From Chitinophaga sp. SYP-B3965 (GTDB lineage: Bacteria > Bacteroidota > Bacteroidia > Chitinophagales > Chitinophagaceae), in contig NZ_WJFD01000001.1 in NCBI RefSeq assembly GCF_009647655.1, positions 1,798,001-1,862,000 on the forward strand: 64,000 nt of DNA, in the 5' to 3' direction. Position numbers and translations under genes: made by a program. The notes beneath the pieces were generated by a model, which was not told where the DNA came from, made no database searches, and was given only the letters and a program-made list of their open reading frames with translations. Position 1 is the first letter of the stretch. Each line of letters begins with the position of its first letter. Positions 43,956 to 52,883 of the stretch are shown here, one piece after another.

Positions 43956-45452
43956 ATGGGAATTATCAGAAATCAAAGTATCAGATCCTCCTTCATTACC
44001 TATATAGGTTTTGCCATCGGTGCTTTGAATGCCTACCTTTTTAGTAAATACGTACCCCCTGAGATATACGGCCTTACGAGGATCTTCTTCAGCACCTCTA
44101 TGCTCTTTTATGCCTTTGCCTCTTTCGGTACGGCTACCCTGCTCAATAAATTCTATCCTTACTACCGTGATTACCTGCCTATTAAAAGCAGGGACCTTTT
44201 CGGGATCGTATTGATCGTTAGTATGACGGGATTCCTGCTGGTGACGGCAGGCACGATTGTGTTCCATGATGTGATAGACCGCAAGTATCAGCTCATGGCG
44301 CCCTTGTTCCTGCAATATTTTTACCTCTTATATCCTTTTGCCTTTTTCCTGTTACTCTTCACCCTCTTTGAAAACTTCAGTTACAACCACTATAAATCTG
44401 TATTCCCGATATTTTTGAAGGAAGTATTGCTGCGTGCATTAACCTCCATCCTGATCGTTCTGCTGATCTTTAATTTATTTACTACGGTAGATTTCATCTG
44501 GGCATTTGCCTTTTTATATGCTTTACTCTTTTTTGCTTTACTGTTATACCTTAAAACGCAAAAGACCCTGCACTTTACTTTTCAGACCAGCAGTATTACC
44601 AGGCGGCTGGCAGGTAAAATGATGACGTTCAATTTGTGGATCTTTGGTGGCAGCGTATTTAATGCGGTACAGCAAAATATAGATGCCTTAATGATCACCA
44701 GCACCAAGGGGCTTTCTTACACGGCGGTACTGGAATTCAATACTTATGTGAGTAATGTGATCCAGGTACCGCAACGGAGCGTAGTGGCCATTGCCGTACC
44801 GGTACTGGCTAAAGCCTGGAAAGACCGGGATATGCATGCCATTCAGCGCATTTATAAACGGTCTTCCATGACCATGCTGATCTTCTCCCTGCTCATATTC
44901 ATGATGATCTGGCTGAACCTTGAATCTGCCTATAATATCTTACACCTGAATCCGCTTTACTGGGAAGGCCGCTATATCATTCTGTTTTATGGCGTGAGCA
45001 GGATCATAGAATTAGGCGCCGGTGTGAACGGGCAGATCATTGGTACTTCCAATATGTGGCGCTTTGATTTTGTTTCCAACCTGATCCTGATCGCCTTAAG
45101 CGTTCCGCTTACGTATCTGTTCATCAAACAACTGGGTATCACAGGCCCGGGTATTTCTCAACTGATCACTATCTTCCTTTTCACCCTCATACGATATAGT
45201 TTCCTGGCGCGCATGTATCAACTGCAGCCCTTCACCATGAAAACCCTGTATGTGGTGTTACTGGCCTTACTGGGCTGGGTGGTAGGTTATTACCTGATCG
45301 TTCCGGAAAATCATTACCTCCGGGTGATCCTGCGTACAGGATGGTTCATGGCCGTATTCCTCGGACCTATCATCTACTTTGAATGGTCGCAGGATGTTAC
45401 GGAAACCTTTAACAAAGGGTTGGCGCTGGTGCGGAAGTACTTAAGAAAATAA
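43956..45452 (+). CDS. oligosaccharide flippase (Wzx/MOP superfamily)
   Basis: A 498-residue protein from ATG 43956 (MGIIRNQSIRSSFITYIGFA); the frame opens at 43896. About 12-14 membrane helices with the polysaccharide-biosynthesis/MATE-like pattern, including an N-terminal F-I-T-Y-I-G-F-A-I-G helix and long helical repeats. It should flip a lipid-linked glycan across the inner membrane. It is the only + strand gene inside an otherwise minus-strand glycan cluster. Its 3' end overlaps the GT6 gene by 12 bases, tail to tail. Confidence 0.9.
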   Translation: MGIIRNQSIRSSFITYIGFAIGALNAYLFSKYVPPEIYGLTRIFFSTSMLFYAFASFGTATLLNKFYPYYRDYLPIKSRDLFGIVLIVSMTGFLLVTAGTIVFHDVIDRKYQLMAPLFLQYFYLLYPFAFFLLLFTLFENFSYNHYKSVFPIFLKEVLLRALTSILIVLLIFNLFTTVDFIWAFAFLYALLFFALLLYLKTQKTLHFTFQTSSITRRLAGKMMTFNLWIFGGSVFNAVQQNIDALMITSTKGLSYTAVLEFNTYVSNVIQVPQRSVVAIAVPVLAKAWKDRDMHAIQRIYKRSSMTMLIFSLLIFMMIWLNLESAYNILHLNPLYWEGRYIILFYGVSRIIELGAGVNGQIIGTSNMWRFDFVSNLILIALSVPLTYLFIKQLGITGPGISQLITIFLFTLIRYSFLARMYQLQPFTMKTLYVVLLALLGWVVGYYLIVPENHYLRVILRTGWFMAVFLGPIIYFEWSQDVTETFNKGLALVRKYLRK

Positions 45453-46226
45453 CCGTTTGATCTTGCGGATAATAAGTTGAAGGATATTCAGCGGTGGTTC
45501 CGGTGCGGTTTGGCGCATGAAGGCACTGCCGCCAAAACGGCCTTTATCCCGCATCAGGATAGCGGGTTCATAAGGCATTTCCCAACCTTCCGGGTAAGCG
45601 TAAGCAGGCGTGAGTACTTTGGGGTGTTTATTGGCTACGTATTTATTAAGCTGTGATTCATCATGCCAGATGGCGATGATGCCGTTATCGAGGTCTTTCT
45701 GCGTATTAGCAGTTAGTTGTTTGATGAGTTGGCCATAAGCTTTGCCGGTTCCACCATTCAGGCAGCCCTGGAAATACTGTTTACGTTCCTCGCGGGGCAT
45801 GTATGCAGTGGATTCTTTCTGTGTTTTTTCAAAAGGGGCTGCCTTCAGCGGTTTGTTATAATAACCCGGATGTAATACTACCGTTAAACCATCTTCTGCA
45901 TCACCCGGTAATATTTCTGCCGCTTCAATGGGCCGTATGAATTCTGTATTCGCGTTAAAGAAAAAGATGTAATCAAAAGCTGACAGTTCTTTTTCCACAC
46001 GGGAAAAGATAGAAAAGCGCATCAGTGTATCATAGGGCCAGCCCAGCTTTTCCTGGTGATGTACATGTACACCCGGCGCATCTTTAAATGGCAGGTCCGC
46101 ATCATCTGTGAATACAAAATATTCTTTCTCTGCGCCCGGTACAAAATATTGTTCGGCACTGGTATAAAAATCCTTCCAGAAAATACTGTATTTGCCCGTA
46201 CAAATAAATAGTAACGCTATTTTCAT
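45441..46226 (-). CDS. glycosyltransferase family 6 (ABO-like)
   Basis: A 261-residue GT-A enzyme resembling histo-blood-group A/B and alpha-1,3-galactosyltransferases. The donor motif is F-F-F-N-A-N-T-E-F: Asn91-Ala92-Asn93 replaces the metal-binding DVD of animal enzymes, as in other bacterial GT6 proteins, which work without metal. Y-F-Q-G-C-L-N-G-G and W-H-D-E-S-Q-L-N-K-Y (Glu190, the conserved catalytic-region Glu) also match, as does L-G-W-P-Y-D-T-L-M-R. Likely GalNAc or Gal transfer in alpha-1,3 linkage to a galactose that often carries alpha-1,2-fucose. It overlaps the upstream methyltransferase by 4 bases. Confidence 0.9.
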   Translation of the reverse strand: MKIALLFICTGKYSIFWKDFYTSAEQYFVPGAEKEYFVFTDDADLPFKDAPGVHVHHQEKLGWPYDTLMRFSIFSRVEKELSAFDYIFFFNANTEFIRPIEAAEILPGDAEDGLTVVLHPGYYNKPLKAAPFEKTQKESTAYMPREERKQYFQGCLNGGTGKAYGQLIKQLTANTQKDLDNGIIAIWHDESQLNKYVANKHPKVLTPAYAYPEGWEMPYEPAILMRDKGRFGGSAFMRQTAPEPPLNILQLIIRKIKRLFS

Positions 46227-46957
46227 GCATGACGCTTTTGGGCCAGGATACCACAGTAGGGAGATTGAAATGCAGCATCCGGTAACTGCCTTAACAACGG
46301 CGTGAGCTTACCGATCACCTTATTACCCAGTTTTTGCAGTGAACTGCGTTCCTGCGCATCATACCAGTAATCAAAACGGCCAAAGTATCCGGCAAACTTT
46401 ACATCATATCCCAATTGTTCCAGCTGTGCTTTCCAGAGATGTGGTTTCATGGAAGGCAGGTAGTGGCGATCCAGGTTTTCTTTATCCAGGTTCCTGTGCA
46501 GGAACTGTTGCAGTCCTCCGCGGAAATTAGGTGTAGTGATCATGAGTGTGCCACCGGGTTTTACCAGGTTGCTATGTAGGGCAATGATCTCCGGGAAATT
46601 CTGAAAGTGTTCAATAAATCCAAAAGAGCATACCACATCATACCGGTCTTTTGAATTGGCAGCATACGCCAGCACATCCCCTCTTTCCAGCAAGCCGGTG
46701 CTTACGCCCTGTTTTTGCAGCCATGCTGTAAAACCTTCATTCATATTAGGCGCCAGGTCCATTCCATTCACCACGAGGCCCATCTTACCGAGGTGCGCCA
46801 TGTATCTTCCGGGAAAACATCCCAGTTCAAATAACTGTTCGCCCTTTTTCAGGAAAGCAGCCTGCTTATCCATCCATTGGGTAACGATATCGTCCGCTAC
46901 AAAATATTGAAAGTTGTTGTAGGCATCATCCCAGTATTGTTGCTCCACCAGATCCAT
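46223..46957 (-). CDS. class I SAM-dependent methyltransferase
   Basis: A 244-residue Rossmann methyltransferase. The SAM motif I is L-F-E-L-G-C-F-P-G-R-Y; later steps read V-C-S-F-G-F-I-E-H-F and L-V-K-P-G-G-T-L-M-I-T-T-P-N. It follows another methyltransferase by 3 bases and overlaps the GT6 gene as ATGA. It may methylate the surface glycan or its lipid carrier intermediates; inferred from location. Confidence 0.9.
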   Translation of the reverse strand: MDLVEQQYWDDAYNNFQYFVADDIVTQWMDKQAAFLKKGEQLFELGCFPGRYMAHLGKMGLVVNGMDLAPNMNEGFTAWLQKQGVSTGLLERGDVLAYAANSKDRYDVVCSFGFIEHFQNFPEIIALHSNLVKPGGTLMITTPNFRGGLQQFLHRNLDKENLDRHYLPSMKPHLWKAQLEQLGYDVKFAGYFGRFDYWYDAQERSSLQKLGNKVIGKLTPLLRQLPDAAFQSPYCGILAQKRHA

Positions 46958-46960
46958 AGC

Positions 46961-47851
46961 TTAGTTATTTACTTTCCTGAAAAAATCTTTTAGCCCGTTG
47001 CCGGAATCTTTAGTGATCACCTGCCATCTTTTATTCCGGATAGCCTTGCGCCATTCCCGGATCTTGTTCTTTAGTGATTCGGGTAACATGGCCGCGAGGG
47101 ATTGTACAGCACCTTTGCTTTTCTCTACCTGCGTTCCCTCCTGCTGCCAGGCAATGAATTCATAATCACTCTGCTGCGGCGTGGTGGAGAATAAAGGTAA
47201 ATGGGCCGTTTTCTTTGCCAGCACCAGCAGGTAGGATTGCCGGGAGTTTTCCAGCAACACCCTGCTCTTCACGACCTTGGGATCAGGCACTTCGTACCAG
47301 GGTGCAAAGGGGCGTGTAGTGGTGAAATACATTTGTTCCATCACATATCCGTTCTCGGGTGACAGTACCCGGTAAAATAATTCCGGGCTGAACTGGTAAA
47401 AGCCATGTCCGAAAAAGTTATTGGCAATTTGTATACTGAGGAAGTGACCTCCCGGTTTTACCATTTGCATGGCGTTACTAATGGCTTGTGGGAAATTAAA
47501 CACATGTTCCAGCGTACCGGCATCTACCACCAGGTCATATTGCTGCTGCCATTCGTCCGGGATGGGCTTGTTCAGGTCATGTACGAGGGTGGCATTTTCG
47601 TATGTGGAGGCATCCATGCTGTGTACGGTTTGCGCACCAAGGGACCGGAGGAACGGTTCCACATACTCCGGATCTTCTTTGAGCAAGGCGGCAGCTTCGC
47701 CGGCTGGCCGGCCATTCTTTTCCAGGCATTTCTGCAGATCGGCGGCATTCAACTGGTAGCTATGGCGCCCCAGCATGAGTGTTTTTGTAAAGTTGACGTT
47801 CTTCTTTTTGGCAAAGAACAGGAAATTAACCGCAGAAATATCAAAACCCAT
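46961..47851 (-). CDS. SAM-dependent methyltransferase-like protein
   Basis: A 296-residue protein. The central part has methyltransferase motifs (LVVDAGTLEHVFNFPQAISN, then MVKPGGHFLSI), but the usual glycine-rich motif I is weak. The C-terminal ~70 residues are basic (NKIREWRKAIRNKRW). First gene of the methyltransferase-methyltransferase-GT6 unit. Probably modifies a glycan; substrate unknown. Confidence 0.83.
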   Translation of the reverse strand: MGFDISAVNFLFFAKKKNVNFTKTLMLGRHSYQLNAADLQKCLEKNGRPAGEAAALLKEDPEYVEPFLRSLGAQTVHSMDASTYENATLVHDLNKPIPDEWQQQYDLVVDAGTLEHVFNFPQAISNAMQMVKPGGHFLSIQIANNFFGHGFYQFSPELFYRVLSPENGYVMEQMYFTTTRPFAPWYEVPDPKVVKSRVLLENSRQSYLLVLAKKTAHLPLFSTTPQQSDYEFIAWQQEGTQVEKSKGAVQSLAAMLPESLKNKIREWRKAIRNKRWQVITKDSGNGLKDFFRKVNN

Positions 47852-47927
47852 AAAGATCAGATTGCTTTAAAACGGGTCAAAAATACAAAAGTCAACCTGC
47901 ATTTAATGATAATATGAAAAACAACCG

Positions 47928-48626
47928 TTAATTGATCCTCCCGGCACCGGCGTAATACCTTACCCAATAAGTTTCTCTCAGGTCGCTGATCATCACTCCT
48001 GCACTGGATGAGGCATGTACAAAACGGTCATTCTCCAGGTAGATGCCCACATGAGATATGCGCTTTTTCCGGTTGATGGCAAAGAACACCAGGTCGCCTA
48101 ACTGCAGATCACTGTGTTTCTTAATCTTTTTTACCTGGCTATAGAGCTGGATGGAATTGCCTATCAGGGAGATCTGGAAAACGGAAGCCATTAAAGTATG
48201 CACAAAATTGGAGCAGTCTATCCCGTTTTTGGAACTTCCGCCCATCTGGTAAGGTGTTCCCCACCAGTCTTCTATAAAGTTGAAGAGTTTTTCATTTACT
48301 ACATTTTCTACGGGCAGGTCCAGCAGCTGGGCATACTTAAACTGCCATGACCGGGCTTCTTCAATGCTGTTCACACCGGTAGGTACGGCAGAAATGGAAG
48401 TATTCCGTGTTTTGCTGCGGTGTTCAGAAGTTTTTCCTGTCCGGGGAGTGGCAATGCCGTCAATAAATACTAAATTTTCATTTGCAGGCTTTTCCGTTTT
48501 CTCTTTTGCCGTTTGCTGCTGAGGTTTCAGCAAAGCGCAACTTCCCAATAGAAATGCGCACAGTGGCAATATCAGATACATTTTCCCCGTTCTTCTCATC
48601 ATGAACACCAGTTTAAAAGTCTGCAA
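47928..48626 (-). CDS. NlpC/P60 (C40) peptidase lipoprotein
   Basis: A 232-residue lipoprotein (lipobox L-L-G-S-C, Cys30; internal starts at residue 9, 10 or 16 are possible). After a Thr/Lys/Glu-rich linker (about 35-85) comes the papain-like NlpC/P60 domain (about 110-232) with catalytic Cys138 in G-I-D-C-S-N-F, His192 in I-S-H-V-G-I-Y-L and His204 in R-F-V-H-A. It probably cleaves peptidoglycan stem peptides (D-Glu to DAP bond). It lies 76 bases upstream of the glycan methyltransferase genes and 53 bases from the divergent dnaE. Confidence 0.93.
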   Translation of the reverse strand: MQTFKLVFMMRRTGKMYLILPLCAFLLGSCALLKPQQQTAKEKTEKPANENLVFIDGIATPRTGKTSEHRSKTRNTSISAVPTGVNSIEEARSWQFKYAQLLDLPVENVVNEKLFNFIEDWWGTPYQMGGSSKNGIDCSNFVHTLMASVFQISLIGNSIQLYSQVKKIKKHSDLQLGDLVFFAINRKKRISHVGIYLENDRFVHASSSAGVMISDLRETYWVRYYAGAGRIN

Positions 48627-48679
48627 TATAAAAAAAATGTCGATTTTTGTCGTTTACTCTGCTCCTTACAATCTGATAT

Positions 48680-51600
48680 ATGAAATTTTCTCACCTGCAC
48701 GTGCATACGCAGTTCTCACTGCTGGACGGAGCGGCCGATATTAAGTCGCTTTACAAGAAATCAATGGCGGATAACATGCCCGCCCTTGCTATCACTGATC
48801 ATGGCAACATGTTCGGTGCATTTCAATTTGTTGCAGAAGCGTATAATAACAAATTAAATCCGGAGGACCCAAAAGATAAACGTCTGAAAGTGAAGCCTAT
48901 TGTGGGCTGCGAATTTTATGTGGTGGAGAACCGCCACAAGCGCCAGTTTACAAGGGAGGAAAAAGATGCGCGTTATCACCAGGTGATGCTTGCGAAAAAT
49001 GATGAAGGTTACCGCAACCTCATTAAACTTTGTTCACTTGGATTTACAGAAGGCCTCTATGGTAAATATCCGCGTATTGATAAAGAACTGATCCTCCAAT
49101 ATCACAAAGGACTGATCGCTACCACCTGCTGCCTTGGTGCTTCTGTACCCAGAACGATCCTGAAAAAAGGAGAAGAAGCAGGAGAAAAAGAATTTAAATG
49201 GTGGCTGGACCTTTTTGGAGAAGACTTCTATGTGGAATTACAACGCCACGGTATTCCTGAACAGATCACGGTGAATGAAGTGCTGGTGAGATTTGCACAT
49301 AAATACAATGTGAAGATCATTGCCTCCAACGATTCCCACTACGTAGATAAAAAAGACGCCAACGCGCACGACATCCTGCTTTGCATCAACACCGGAGAAA
49401 AGAAAAGTACACCTACGATGAAGGACTTTTCTGATGATGATGTAATGAGCAAGAATAAACGTTTCGCATTTTATAACGATGAGTTCTTTTTCAAGACCAC
49501 GGATGAAATGACGAAATTATTCGGGGACCTTCCGCAGGCCATTGACAATACGAATGAGATCGTTGATAAGATAGAACTGCTGGACCTGAAGCGGGACATC
49601 CTCCTGCCCAACTTCCCTATTCCTGCCAACTTTTTCACACAGGACCAATACCTCCGCCACATCACCATGGAAGGCGCACACCAGCGTTATGCAGAGATGA
49701 CGGCGGACATTGAAGAACGCATCAACTTTGAGCTGGATGTAATTGAAAAGATGGGATTTGCGGGATACTTCCTCATTGTATCTGACTTTATTAAAGCGGG
49801 ACGTGATCTGGGTGTGTTCATCGGCCCGGGCCGTGGTTCTGCGGCAGGATCTGCTGTAGCTTATTGCATTGGCATCACGAATATTGACCCTATTAAATAC
49901 GACCTGCTGTTTGAGCGTTTCCTTAACCCGGAACGTAAGAGCATGCCGGATATTGATACGGACTTCGATGATGAAGGCCGTCAGAAAGTAATTGATTACG
50001 TTGTTCAGAAATATGGCAAGAACCAGGTAGCGCAGATCATCACCTATGGTACGATGGCTGCCAAAATGAGTATCAAGGATGTGGCGCGTGTAATGGACCT
50101 GCCGCTCATGGAATCCAACATCCTCGCCAAAATGGTGCCGGATAAACCCGGTATTCAGCTCTCCCGCATTTTCAATGCGCCACTGGAAGGAGATAAAAGT
50201 TTGCAGGAAAAAGAAGGCCTTGCCGGTGAAGATATTGAGAACGTAAAGAAATTGCGTGAGCTCATCAAAGGCAATGACCTGCAGGCGGAAGTACTGCGGG
50301 AAGCCTGCGTACTGGAAGGTTCCGTACGGAACACGGGTATCCACGCAGCAGGTATCATCATTGCACCGCAGGATCTTTCTGAACTGATCCCCGTGGCGGT
50401 AGCAAAAGATTCTGATCTGCTGGTCACGCAGTTTGAAGGAAATATCATTGAGAGCGCCGGTGTAATCAAGATGGACTTTTTGGGTCTGAAGACCCTCACC
50501 ATTATTAAGAATGCCCTGCAGCTTATTAAAAAGAACCATGGTATAGACATTGTGATAGATGATATTCCGCTGGATGATGTACTCACTTATGAGTTATACC
50601 AGAAAGCAGAAACCAACGGTACGTTCCAGTTTGAAAGTCCGGGGATGCAGAAGTACCTCCGGGAGCTGAAGCCGGATAAATTTGCTGACCTTATTGCCAT
50701 GAACGCCTTGTACCGCCCGGGCCCGCTGGAGTACATCCCTACTTTTATCCGCCGTAAGCACGGATTGGAGCCGGTGATATACGACGTGCCCATCATGGAA
50801 GAATATCTTGCAGAAACCTACGGGATCAACGTATACCAGGAACAGGTGATGTTGCTCAGCCAGAAGATGGCCAACTTCTCCAAAGGAGATGCGGACGTAC
50901 TGCGGAAGGCCATGGGTAAGAAACAGAAGGCTGTACTGGATAAAATGAAAGCGCAGTTCATGGCGGGATGTAAAGAGAACGGCCATGATCTGAAAATGTG
51001 TGATAAGGTATGGACGGACTGGGAAGCATTCGCGTCCTACGCGTTCAACAAATCCCACTCTACCTGTTACGCTTTCGTGGCGTATCAGACGGCTTACCTG
51101 AAAGCCCACTACCCTGCCGAATACATGGCAGCGGTACTGAATAACGCCAGTAACCTGGAAAAGATCACCTTCTTTATGGAAGAGTGTAAACGGATGGGCC
51201 TGGATGTATTACCACCGGATGTGAATGAATCTTACAAAGGTTTTGCGGTAAATAAAAGAGGCCAAGTACGTTTTGGACTGGCCGGCCTGAAAGGTGTGGG
51301 TGAAGCAGCGATTGAAAGCATTATTGAGGAACGGGAAAAAGAGGGCCCTTACGCCACCATTTTTGACATGGTGAAACGGGTGAACCAACGTGCAGTGAAC
51401 AAGAAGTCTATGGAAGCCCTGGCCATGTCCGGCGCCTTCGATTGCTTCCCGGAACTGCACCGGGCACAGTATTTCCACAAAGGAGATGGCGATAATAGCA
51501 CCGGACTGGATAAGATCGTGAAGTTCGGGCAGCAGGTACAGGCTGGCAGCTCATCTTCCGGCGGCCTTTTTGGAGACGATATGATGCTGGACATCCAGCC

Positions 51601-52318
51601 ACCCAAAATACCCGGTTGCGACCACTGGCCGCTGACCATCAAACTCAATAACGAACGGGATGTGACGGGGATCTATATCTCCGGGCATCCGCTGGACGAT
51701 TATAAGTTTGAAATGAAGTATTACAACATGAACACCATCCAGGAGATCCTGGACTACCAGAACCTGATCTCTGTGGCTTCTGATAACAATAAAGGCCGGG
51801 AACGCTCTTTCCGCATGGCTGTTTTTGTGACCAGCGCGGTGGAAAGGATCTCCCGGAACAATAAACAGTTCGGGATCATGACGTTGGAGGATATGACCGG
51901 GAAATTTGAATTTGCCCTCTGGAGTGAGGATTTCCTGAAATTCACCACCCATTTCAAGGCAGGGCTCTGCTTATACGTGAATGGGGCCTTCAAATCCAAG
52001 CGTTTTAACGAAAATGAGTACGAGTTCAAGATCCAGGGCATGCACCTCCTACAGGAGGTAAAAAGGGCCCATACGAGGAAATTAGGGCTCGTGACCATGC
52101 CGCAGCACATTACACCGGAAATAATCGACTTCCTGGTGGATAATGCGGCTAAAAACCCGGGTAAAACGGAAATATACATGCAGTTGATAGACAGGCAGGA
52201 GGATCTGACGGTAAAACTACACACTTTTAACCGCCATATTGAGATGAATGACGAACTGGCGCAGTTCTTACTCAAACAGCCGGATATTGATATCTATATC
52301 GATATTACTAATAAGTAG
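48680..52318 (+). CDS. dnaE: DNA polymerase III alpha subunit
   Basis: A 1212-residue replicative polymerase. N-terminal PHP domain (about 1-280, opening FSHLHVHTQFSLLDGAADIK); polymerase core with the catalytic M-P-D-I-D-T-D-F (two metal-binding Asp, about residue 420) and G-P-G-R-G-S-A-A-G-S; C-terminal helix-hairpin-helix and OB-fold region (about 1030-1130, MAVFVTSAVERISRN). Length and order are those of Bacteroidota DnaE. The gene is alone apart from thioredoxin 105 bases downstream. Confidence 0.97.
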   Translation: MKFSHLHVHTQFSLLDGAADIKSLYKKSMADNMPALAITDHGNMFGAFQFVAEAYNNKLNPEDPKDKRLKVKPIVGCEFYVVENRHKRQFTREEKDARYHQVMLAKNDEGYRNLIKLCSLGFTEGLYGKYPRIDKELILQYHKGLIATTCCLGASVPRTILKKGEEAGEKEFKWWLDLFGEDFYVELQRHGIPEQITVNEVLVRFAHKYNVKIIASNDSHYVDKKDANAHDILLCINTGEKKSTPTMKDFSDDDVMSKNKRFAFYNDEFFFKTTDEMTKLFGDLPQAIDNTNEIVDKIELLDLKRDILLPNFPIPANFFTQDQYLRHITMEGAHQRYAEMTADIEERINFELDVIEKMGFAGYFLIVSDFIKAGRDLGVFIGPGRGSAAGSAVAYCIGITNIDPIKYDLLFERFLNPERKSMPDIDTDFDDEGRQKVIDYVVQKYGKNQVAQIITYGTMAAKMSIKDVARVMDLPLMESNILAKMVPDKPGIQLSRIFNAPLEGDKSLQEKEGLAGEDIENVKKLRELIKGNDLQAEVLREACVLEGSVRNTGIHAAGIIIAPQDLSELIPVAVAKDSDLLVTQFEGNIIESAGVIKMDFLGLKTLTIIKNALQLIKKNHGIDIVIDDIPLDDVLTYELYQKAETNGTFQFESPGMQKYLRELKPDKFADLIAMNALYRPGPLEYIPTFIRRKHGLEPVIYDVPIMEEYLAETYGINVYQEQVMLLSQKMANFSKGDADVLRKAMGKKQKAVLDKMKAQFMAGCKENGHDLKMCDKVWTDWEAFASYAFNKSHSTCYAFVAYQTAYLKAHYPAEYMAAVLNNASNLEKITFFMEECKRMGLDVLPPDVNESYKGFAVNKRGQVRFGLAGLKGVGEAAIESIIEEREKEGPYATIFDMVKRVNQRAVNKKSMEALAMSGAFDCFPELHRAQYFHKGDGDNSTGLDKIVKFGQQVQAGSSSSGGLFGDDMMLDIQPPKIPGCDHWPLTIKLNNERDVTGIYISGHPLDDYKFEMKYYNMNTIQEILDYQNLISVASDNNKGRERSFRMAVFVTSAVERISRNNKQFGIMTLEDMTGKFEFALWSEDFLKFTTHFKAGLCLYVNGAFKSKRFNENEYEFKIQGMHLLQEVKRAHTRKLGLVTMPQHITPEIIDFLVDNAAKNPGKTEIYMQLIDRQEDLTVKLHTFNRHIEMNDELAQFLLKQPDIDIYIDITNK

Positions 52319-52423
52319 GCTGTCAAAAAAGCAGTACTTTTACATCGGTTTAGTTTTTGCATATATTGCGTAGCGAAAAGAAGAAAACCAATCAGAAAAT
52401 TATAAACTTTTAAATCTATAAAA

Positions 52424-52741
52424 ATGGCTTTAGAATTCACAGACGCGAACTTTCAAACTACCGTATTAAACTCGGACAAACTGACCGTGGTAGACTTTTG
52501 GGCAGAATGGTGTGGTCCCTGCCGCGCAATCGGACCAGTAATTGAAGAGCTGTCTAAGGATTACGATGGTAAAGTGAATGTGGGTAAAGTGAATGTGGAT
52601 AACAATCCCCAGATCTCTATGAACTATGGCATCACCAGCATTCCTGCTATCCTGTTCATCAAAAATGGCCAGGTGGTAGACAAGCAAGTGGGTGCAGTTC
52701 CAAGATCAGTACTGGAAAAGAAAATTCAGGCAAACCTCTAA
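52424..52741 (+). CDS. trxA: thioredoxin
   Basis: A 105-residue cytoplasmic thioredoxin. It has the exact active site W-C-G-P-C (about residues 29-33), the preceding V-V-D-F-W-A-E and the cis-Pro segment T-S-I-P-A-I-L-F. Reduced by thioredoxin reductase, it supports general thiol reduction. It has its own leader of ~105 bases and ends at a strong terminator. Confidence 0.97.
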   Translation: MALEFTDANFQTTVLNSDKLTVVDFWAEWCGPCRAIGPVIEELSKDYDGKVNVGKVNVDNNPQISMNYGITSIPAILFIKNGQVVDKQVGAVPRSVLEKKIQANL

Positions 52742-52763
52742 TCTTTAGAGATAGCATAAAAGT

Positions 52764-52802
52764 AAAAGGGGCCGTATCAAAAGTATGATGCGGCCCCTTT
52801 TT
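52764..52802. terminator. bidirectional terminator after trxA
   Basis: AAAAGGGGCCG (52764-52774) pairs perfectly with CGGCCCCTTTT (52791-52801) around a 16-base loop, with T residues on the + side and on the opposite strand too. It lies between trxA and the convergent T9SS protein gene and can serve both. Confidence 0.88.
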
Positions 52803-52883
52803 ATTCGGGTACCTGATGGAGGCGTGCCATTATTTATGCAATTCTCCGGGCTATCTTTTATTTTTGATACAACCCCTTTTTTA

